From Candidatus Micrarchaeum sp. (GTDB lineage: Archaea > Micrarchaeota > Micrarchaeia > CABMEP01): DNA of 40,685 nt. The stretch covers positions 1-40,685 of the forward strand of contig DYJP01000007.1 in the NCBI GenBank assembly GCA_020723065.1, given 5' to 3'. Below, in pieces: positions 35,180-40,685 of the stretch (its first letter is position 1; each line of letters opens with the position of its first letter). A program made the position numbers and the translations under genes. The notes beneath the pieces were generated by a model. The model saw only the letters and a program-made list of their open reading frames with translations, had not been told where the DNA came from and ran no database searches.

Positions 35180-36430
35180 TTAAATTTCATCCTTAACGTC
35201 AAGCTCGACAACCTTCCCATCGTTCCATACTTTGTATTTCGCACTCTTGCCCGGCGGCACCGGAATCCCGTACTGGCCCGCCCCGCCCGGAACATATCTG
35301 AATCTATTTTCCCTGAAAAGACTTATCAGTTCGGCCACTTTCTTGTCTTTCTTATCAATTTCTGAAATTGGAACTTTAAGCAATACTTTAATTTCTGTAC
35401 CGAATTCATTCACAAGATCCCGCCATACGCTCTGCACTTTCTGAGAATATGGATTTTTCACTTCATAAGCGATAGAGATTATTTCTGAAAGTGGAATGAT
35501 GTGGATGCAATCCGGCCTATGATCTGGATGAATGGTTTCCCTTCCGCCCGAAAGCTCCTGAATCCGTTCAACCACTCCTTTCTTTATTGTCTTCTTGCAG
35601 ACCGGGCACCTGTGCTTGAATAAATTATAATATTCTAATGAAAAGAACGTAAGGCAGCCCATGCACCTTGTGCGATGGTATTTCCCTTCTTTTGGATTGA
35701 GCTTGACATTGAGAACTGGCTTTCTTCCATTGGTTCTTTTTATAGCTTTTTCAAGTTCAGCAAAAGTTAATTCTTCCATAAGAAATGAAGTGAACTCCCT
35801 GCCCATCTTATTCGGCCAAGGGCTGTGCGCATCACTGTTGCTGAGGAAAGTAAGATTAGAGATCTCTTCGATGCGGTCAGCAAGATCAGTATCTGCGGAC
35901 AACCCGAGTTCAATGAAGTATATCTTGTCCGAATAATCGCCATAGCATTCCTTTAATGAATCAAATTCCTTGTATAGAGAAGTCCAAGGTGTGAACGCAT
36001 GTGAAGGACCGATCAAAGCTCCCGCTTCTGTGGCTATTTCCGCTATGCTCTCTCCATTAAGATGTATCTTAGGCCTTCCTTCTGTGTCGAGGTCCTTACA
36101 GTACTTTGAAAGAGCTTCCCTGACTTCCTCGACCTTGCTCATTGAAGGGAAAAGAAGTATGTGGTGGACCCTGTTTTCATCCTCCACTTCGGTCTGCAAT
36201 ACGAATCTTGTTCCGGATTCGTGAAGGAAAATACCTTCGTCTGAATCGCTCTGCTTGAGCTGTTCCCTTACGATCTTAATCCATCTTCCGTTAAGGATGT
36301 CTGCCGTCCCCAACATGTCAAGACCTTTCAATTTTGCCTGCTCTCCCATGGTGGAAGGAAGCATGTCATTGGAAACTGCTCCGGAATATTTGCCGTGCAG
36401 ATGAAGATCAGCGTTAACTTGCCTAAGCAT
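35180..36430 (-). CDS. PHP-domain protein with internal zinc ribbon (COG1379-like)
   Basis: NADLHLHGKYSGAVS, LGTADIL, LQTEVEDENRVHHILLFPS, GPSHAFTPW, LSNSDAHSPWPNKMGREF; CMGC...CPVC ribbon. Confidence 0.88.
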   Translation of the reverse strand: MLRQVNADLHLHGKYSGAVSNDMLPSTMGEQAKLKGLDMLGTADILNGRWIKIVREQLKQSDSDEGIFLHESGTRFVLQTEVEDENRVHHILLFPSMSKVEEVREALSKYCKDLDTEGRPKIHLNGESIAEIATEAGALIGPSHAFTPWTSLYKEFDSLKECYGDYSDKIYFIELGLSADTDLADRIEEISNLTFLSNSDAHSPWPNKMGREFTSFLMEELTFAELEKAIKRTNGRKPVLNVKLNPKEGKYHRTRCMGCLTFFSLEYYNLFKHRCPVCKKTIKKGVVERIQELSGGRETIHPDHRPDCIHIIPLSEIISIAYEVKNPYSQKVQSVWRDLVNEFGTEIKVLLKVPISEIDKKDKKVAELISLFRENRFRYVPGGAGQYGIPVPPGKSAKYKVWNDGKVVELDVKDEI

Positions 36431-36540
36431 AACAACAACACCTAGATAATAACTCTCAAAAGAAATAAGAGCGTATCTCAAAGGTATATTTAAATAGATA
36501 TTCCCTAAAATATCAGACATTGATAATATTCGGTGTATTA

Positions 36541-38373
36541 ATGGAAATAAAAAAAACAAAAACTAGATCTGTATACCCCGGGCTGTTTATTCTCTTAACA
36601 TTAATGATTTTAGTGCTCTCATCCGGATGCGTCCAAAAGAAAATCTATCCTTCTGAAAAAGAAATTATAAAAAACGAAAGGCTCTCGGACCTTGATAACG
36701 ACGGAATACCTGATGAGCAGATCTACACCTTCGAGGCCAAGTCAATAGACTCAGTAAACATAACTAGGGAAATACTTGTCCACAAGAACCTTGGCAACAA
36801 TGTAACCGTAAGGCTCAATATAATAACCAAGGCGTCGGACAAGATAACTGATATTACAGTAAGGGAAACGATACCGACCGCTCTTGCACTTAACATAGAG
36901 AAGCTCACTTTCACGCCCAAGTACAGCGAACTGCTGAGGGCGGAACCGCCGATAACGGTCAGCTGGGCATTCACCTTCTCCGGAAGAGAGAACATAGGAA
37001 AGACTATCGAATATAATGTCATGGTCTTCCAGGAAATAGACAAGACATGGATAGAGAAGTATGTGCAGTCACCATACATAGAAGTGAACACCATAGACCC
37101 TGAAAACGTTCCGTTCTTTGTTTCAATCTCCAAGATAGGAGAAGGGGTGTATGGAGTTCTCAAATCGAACCTTGACTTCTATATTGCAACCTCGATCTAT
37201 GCTTCGCTTATATTCATCATGATACTCATATACCTGGAATTGCTCGCACTCTTCGGAGCATATGTCGTCAGCCTTGTCAAGAAGACCCCTCTCATGAGCG
37301 AAGTATACAACTTCATAGGCCATGGAAGGAAGGACAACACAGTCTGGGCGATAACCGGAATAGCGATGATAGTGATAGGTGTTGCGATAATATTCTTTAC
37401 GAAGGAAGCTGCCGGAAGCGCAGACCTTGAGACTTTAGTAAGGCTCGGATCCAATGTTCCCAAACTCATAGGTGGCTTTGCGATAGCGATCGGAATGATC
37501 TCTATATACTACTCGATAGTGGACATCCTGAAGGGATCGGTCTTCGGCGAAAGGTACTACATGTCCGCACTTGACATGGCAAAGGAACGGATAAGACAGA
37601 CTATCTCGCTTGTGGACGAGCTTGAAAACAATATAATGCACGCGGTGGAGAACAAGATAGACACTGAAACAGAGGAGATAGTCGCGCAGGTGGAGAGAAA
37701 GCGCATGGAAAGATACATGGTGGACATAAACCAGGAAAACGCAGATCAGTATCTTCCACAGATAGTCAAGTCTATGTCAGACGTGCAGGGCGCGATAGAT
37801 AGCATCTCAGGGAAAGGAGAGGTTCTGGAAAACTGGCCTTCCTGGAGAAGGAACATAGACGAGCTCCTAAAGACTAATGACAAAGTGGACATAAGCATGC
37901 TTGCAGACATTCCTGGAAGATGGAGGAAATGGGCCCTTACAAGGTACATGTCTGAGCACATAGGGGAATCCCTCACTATAGAGGAGGGCGCCCTCAAGAG
38001 AATCAAAACCGCGATAATAGACAAGAGCGAAGTCAACCAAGTGCTAAACACCCTCATGAGTGGAGGAAAGGTGGAGGGGGTGGCGACCGTAAGAAAGGAC
38101 GGGCTTCTTGTCGCGTCCATGCTTCCGAAAGAGATAGATCAGAACCTAATAGCGGCTGTGACCGCAAGGATGATAGCCAATTCAGACATGGCATCCCTGG
38201 AGCTTGAAAAGGGCAAGGCTAACTTCATAATACTCAAGGGAGTGGACGGAGACGCCATCATATACGCAGGAAGGACCATAATACTCGTGTCTCTGGTCAA
38301 GAAGGGCGAGACCATAGGCTTCATAGTCTCTGAAATGGCAAAGGCAATCGAAAAACTTGACGCCCTGATCTGA
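36541..38373 (+). CDS. Lipobox-bearing transmembrane protein with DxDxDG Ca-type loop and C-terminal Roadblock/LC7-like domain
   Basis: LVLSSGCVQ; LSDLDNDGIPDEQ; several TM segments; C-terminal SEVNQVLNTLMSGGKVEGVATVRKDGLLVASMLPKEIDQNLIAAVTARMIANSDMASLELEKGKANFIILKGVDGDAIIYAGRTIILVSLVKKG. Confidence 0.78.
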   Translation: MEIKKTKTRSVYPGLFILLTLMILVLSSGCVQKKIYPSEKEIIKNERLSDLDNDGIPDEQIYTFEAKSIDSVNITREILVHKNLGNNVTVRLNIITKASDKITDITVRETIPTALALNIEKLTFTPKYSELLRAEPPITVSWAFTFSGRENIGKTIEYNVMVFQEIDKTWIEKYVQSPYIEVNTIDPENVPFFVSISKIGEGVYGVLKSNLDFYIATSIYASLIFIMILIYLELLALFGAYVVSLVKKTPLMSEVYNFIGHGRKDNTVWAITGIAMIVIGVAIIFFTKEAAGSADLETLVRLGSNVPKLIGGFAIAIGMISIYYSIVDILKGSVFGERYYMSALDMAKERIRQTISLVDELENNIMHAVENKIDTETEEIVAQVERKRMERYMVDINQENADQYLPQIVKSMSDVQGAIDSISGKGEVLENWPSWRRNIDELLKTNDKVDISMLADIPGRWRKWALTRYMSEHIGESLTIEEGALKRIKTAIIDKSEVNQVLNTLMSGGKVEGVATVRKDGLLVASMLPKEIDQNLIAAVTARMIANSDMASLELEKGKANFIILKGVDGDAIIYAGRTIILVSLVKKGETIGFIVSEMAKAIEKLDALI

Positions 38374-38487
38374 TAGGCTTATTTTACATACCAATCCTAG
38401 AAAGGATTAGCTCTGCCTTGGTTTAACGCGCAGAAGAAAAAACAGTGAAACTGAACTCATTGTCTTGAAGATTAGAAGCGCTACTGA

Positions 38488-39621
38488 TCAGATTATGAAT
38501 GTGAATATAAAGGTCAAAAACACGAACAGAAGGAAATTGTCACTCACCTTGAGATCTATGCTTTCTATCAATGCGGCCAGGAAAAGAAATGGAAAGAAAC
38601 TGACTCCTAAAATAAAAAGCACTGGAAGCGTTGAAAGGATAAATGCTGCAAAGGAGACTATGTTTTTGTTCTTGAAAAATGACTTTTTCTTCGGAGTGAA
38701 AAACGAGAAAGCTGCGGAAGCTACGTCCCCTATTGTGACTATGTAAAGTCCAGCCATTATCTGGCCTATGTCCTGACTGAATCCTATCAGGATCATGCTG
38801 CCGAGCACGAATAGTATCGCTCCTTCTCCGATAAAGGAATCCCTTACGCTTATAAAATGAAGAAGGTCGTAAAGAATGGTGATCTTCTTCTTGAAAGAGT
38901 CCATGTGTACCATCAGCAGCAAAACCACCAGTATTGCAAAAAGAACAATCAAGGATATAAGGATGGGATAATCTGAGAAGGCGTAGGACATCATTACTGC
39001 GAACATGACAAATAGCCCGAAAAACAGATGGGAGAACGCCCTGAAAAGATTACTGGATTTGGATGCGATAGTCTTGTTTTCCTTGCTTAAGGCAGACCTG
39101 ACTACAAAAAAGCCTGAAATTCCAACTGTAGTGGCAACCAATATGTCAAGAAGGTAGTGCAGCCCCAAGTACATCCTTGAAAATGCAACAAGACCGTAAA
39201 ACAGCAAGGATGAAAAGAATAACGGGGTTCCCATGGTGAAAGGAATCAGGACTGCCGCTGAAGCGGTGTGGGTGCTCGGAAACGATGAAGACTCCGGACA
39301 CTCTATCTTGTCTCCATTGCTGAAGCCTGCGTTGCAAGGCCTATCCTGAGGATAAACAAGCTTGACAAACTGTACTGACGCGATGACAAGCATCAAGGAT
39401 AAAATAGCTATGAACGCCCTCTTCTTCAGCTCATCCGAATATACTATCTTTCTTAATGAGTTCAGGAATCTGCCCTTATACTTGAAATAAGACAGAAAAT
39501 AAACAGACAAAATGAAGAGGAATGCGATTGGGATTGTGAACAAATCAAGAAACAAACTCATGAATGTCAAGAGCCCGTTTTGGAGAGAAAAAAGCCAGAC
39601 AGATAATGGATCAGAAATCAT
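38488..39621 (-). CDS. PAP2-superfamily membrane phosphatase
   Basis: KLVYPQDRPC, SSFPSTHTASAAVLIPF, SRMYLGLHYLLDILV; start moved to 39621 (MISDPL) because the longer ORF runs into a tRNA. Confidence 0.87.
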   Translation of the reverse strand: MISDPLSVWLFSLQNGLLTFMSLFLDLFTIPIAFLFILSVYFLSYFKYKGRFLNSLRKIVYSDELKKRAFIAILSLMLVIASVQFVKLVYPQDRPCNAGFSNGDKIECPESSSFPSTHTASAAVLIPFTMGTPLFFSSLLFYGLVAFSRMYLGLHYLLDILVATTVGISGFFVVRSALSKENKTIASKSSNLFRAFSHLFFGLFVMFAVMMSYAFSDYPILISLIVLFAILVVLLLMVHMDSFKKKITILYDLLHFISVRDSFIGEGAILFVLGSMILIGFSQDIGQIMAGLYIVTIGDVASAAFSFFTPKKKSFFKNKNIVSFAAFILSTLPVLFILGVSFFPFLFLAALIESIDLKVSDNFLLFVFLTFIFTFII

Positions 39622-39656
39622 TAGACCACGTATGAATCGTAGAACGATGAATGCAA

Positions 39657-39775
39657 TGCCAGAGGAGAGATTTGAACACTCGACCTCCAGATTTCCTAAT
39701 TTCACAGTTCCGCTTGCGCGGGGCCTTGAGTGAAACTTATGAGTCTGGCGCTCTAACCAACTGAGCTACTCTGGC
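39657..39775 (-). tRNA. Elongator tRNA-Met(CAT) with 45-nt intron (39693-39737)
   Basis: GCCAGAG/CTCTGGC acceptor, GCTC/GAGC, CCAGA-CTCATA|intron|A-TCTGG; intron ends form GTTTCAC/GTGAAAT helix with internal CCGC-GCAA-GCGG hairpin. Confidence 0.87.
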
Positions 39776-39889
39776 GTGATATGCTAAACTTACAAGGTTA
39801 TCAGAAGTATATATAGATTACAGTTGAATATTTAAAAGGTTTAATAAATAGATAGAAAGGAATATAAAACAGAAATGTGTGTTAAGACA

Positions 39890-40411
39890 ATGCATGAATC
39901 CCTGAAAAAGGCGAAACCTGTATTCTGCGGGATTGACCTGGCCGCAAGAGAACACAACCCCACTGGCGTGATATGCATAGACTGGAATGAGAAATCCCTT
40001 GAGGAAGGGCTTCTTTTCGACAACGACAATATCCACAAATTCATTAAAAGAAACAAGCCGACCATTATTGCGATAGACGCTCCGCTTTCGCTTCCGACAG
40101 CTGGAAACACGAGAGAAGAGGACAGAAAGCTGTTGAAGATGGGCTTCAGAATATTTCCATTTTTCCAATCCATGAAAGAGCTTGCCGCCAGAGGTATTTC
40201 CTTCTCGAAAATTTATGACAAAAGCATAACAATCATCGAGGTATGCCCATCCATTTCTGCAAAGATACTGGGAATCCAAAGGGAGAAGAACAAAGTGAGA
40301 AGGCACCTTGAGGACGCAAAGATCGCGGCAAGGACCGCGATAATGTTCTACGAAGGCAAATGCGAACTGGTGGGTGGAAGGTTCTACATCCCAAGAAAAA
40401 CGGAAGTGTGA
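39890..40411 (+). CDS. DUF429 family protein (RNase H-like fold)
   Basis: FCGIDLAAREHNPTGVICID, IIAIDAPLSLP, FPFFQSMKELAARG, IIEVCPSISAKILGI. Confidence 0.8.
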   Translation: MHESLKKAKPVFCGIDLAAREHNPTGVICIDWNEKSLEEGLLFDNDNIHKFIKRNKPTIIAIDAPLSLPTAGNTREEDRKLLKMGFRIFPFFQSMKELAARGISFSKIYDKSITIIEVCPSISAKILGIQREKNKVRRHLEDAKIAARTAIMFYEGKCELVGGRFYIPRKTEV

Positions 40412-40455
40412 AAGCCAAACGAAAGTATTAAAATTATATTATAAAAAATGATAGC

Positions 40456-40685
40456 ATGGTAAAGGAAATACTGTTTCCGAAAAATCTGGAGCCGTCCGAA
40501 AGCGTTCCGATAGTTCTTGAAGGGATATTCGGGGGGACCGCCGCCGGGCTGGGAATGATGACCATAGGGGCATTCTTTTCTCCTGAAGTGAGCACCGCTC
40601 TGGTCAGCGCATCTGCAGTGGCAACTGGCTTCGCGACAACCTGGATACTCCAGGACAAATCAAGGCAAAAGATGGAAATGGCCAA
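40456..40685 (+). CDS. Partial membrane protein, truncated at right window edge
   Basis: MVKEILFPKNLEPSESVPIVLEGIFGGTAAGLGMMTIGAFFSPEVSTALVSASAVATGFATTWILQDKSRQKMEMAK..., open to the edge. Confidence 0.65.
   Translation, partial: MVKEILFPKNLEPSESVPIVLEGIFGGTAAGLGMMTIGAFFSPEVSTALVSASAVATGFATTWILQDKSRQKMEMA

Noticed and set aside
39622-39705. N-terminal extension of the PAP2 ORF towards the tRNA-Met
   Set aside because: The extension (MKLGNLEVECSNLSSG...) translates part of tRNA-Met; an internal Met at 39621 gives a sensible TM start.
39818-40306. 162-aa minus-strand ORF opposite DUF429 gene
   Set aside because: The plus strand carries conserved DUF429-like motifs; the minus ORF has no recognisable features.

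Overview
Archaeal chromosomal window, probably from a DPANN-type or other small-genome archaeon (lineage is inference). It is densely coding and dominated by information-processing genes. Recognisable blocks: (i) single-repeat TBP / rpl21e-rpoF-DUF655-ksgA; (ii) class I lysK, pus10, a prepilin peptidase, dtdA and DUF63; (iii) an IspE-like GHMP kinase; (iv) TFE with a long lysine-rich tail, rpoK (below the ORF-track size cutoff) and lemA; (v) the ribosomal operon rnp4-rps19e-PDCD5-rpl39e-rpl31e-eif6-(tRNA-binding domain)-rplX-pfdA-ftsY; (vi) endA, a histone-fold protein and several large or Cys-rich surface proteins; (vii) four tRNAs: Lys(CUU), plus intron-containing Ile(UAU), Leu(UAA) and eMet(CAU). 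The strongest item is a TATA-binding protein ORF that encodes only one TBP repeat. It reads like the front of repeat 1 joined to the back of repeat 2. Other leads are the histone-H1-like tail on TFE, tRNA-Ile(UAU) with a 37-nt BHB intron, an IspE homologue in an archaeon, a lipobox/Ca-loop/TM/Roadblock fusion, a cluster of frame-breaking indels at ~2.7-4.0 kb whose protein is coherent once frames are joined, and an epimerase with its middle deleted. No CRISPR array or transposon was seen.
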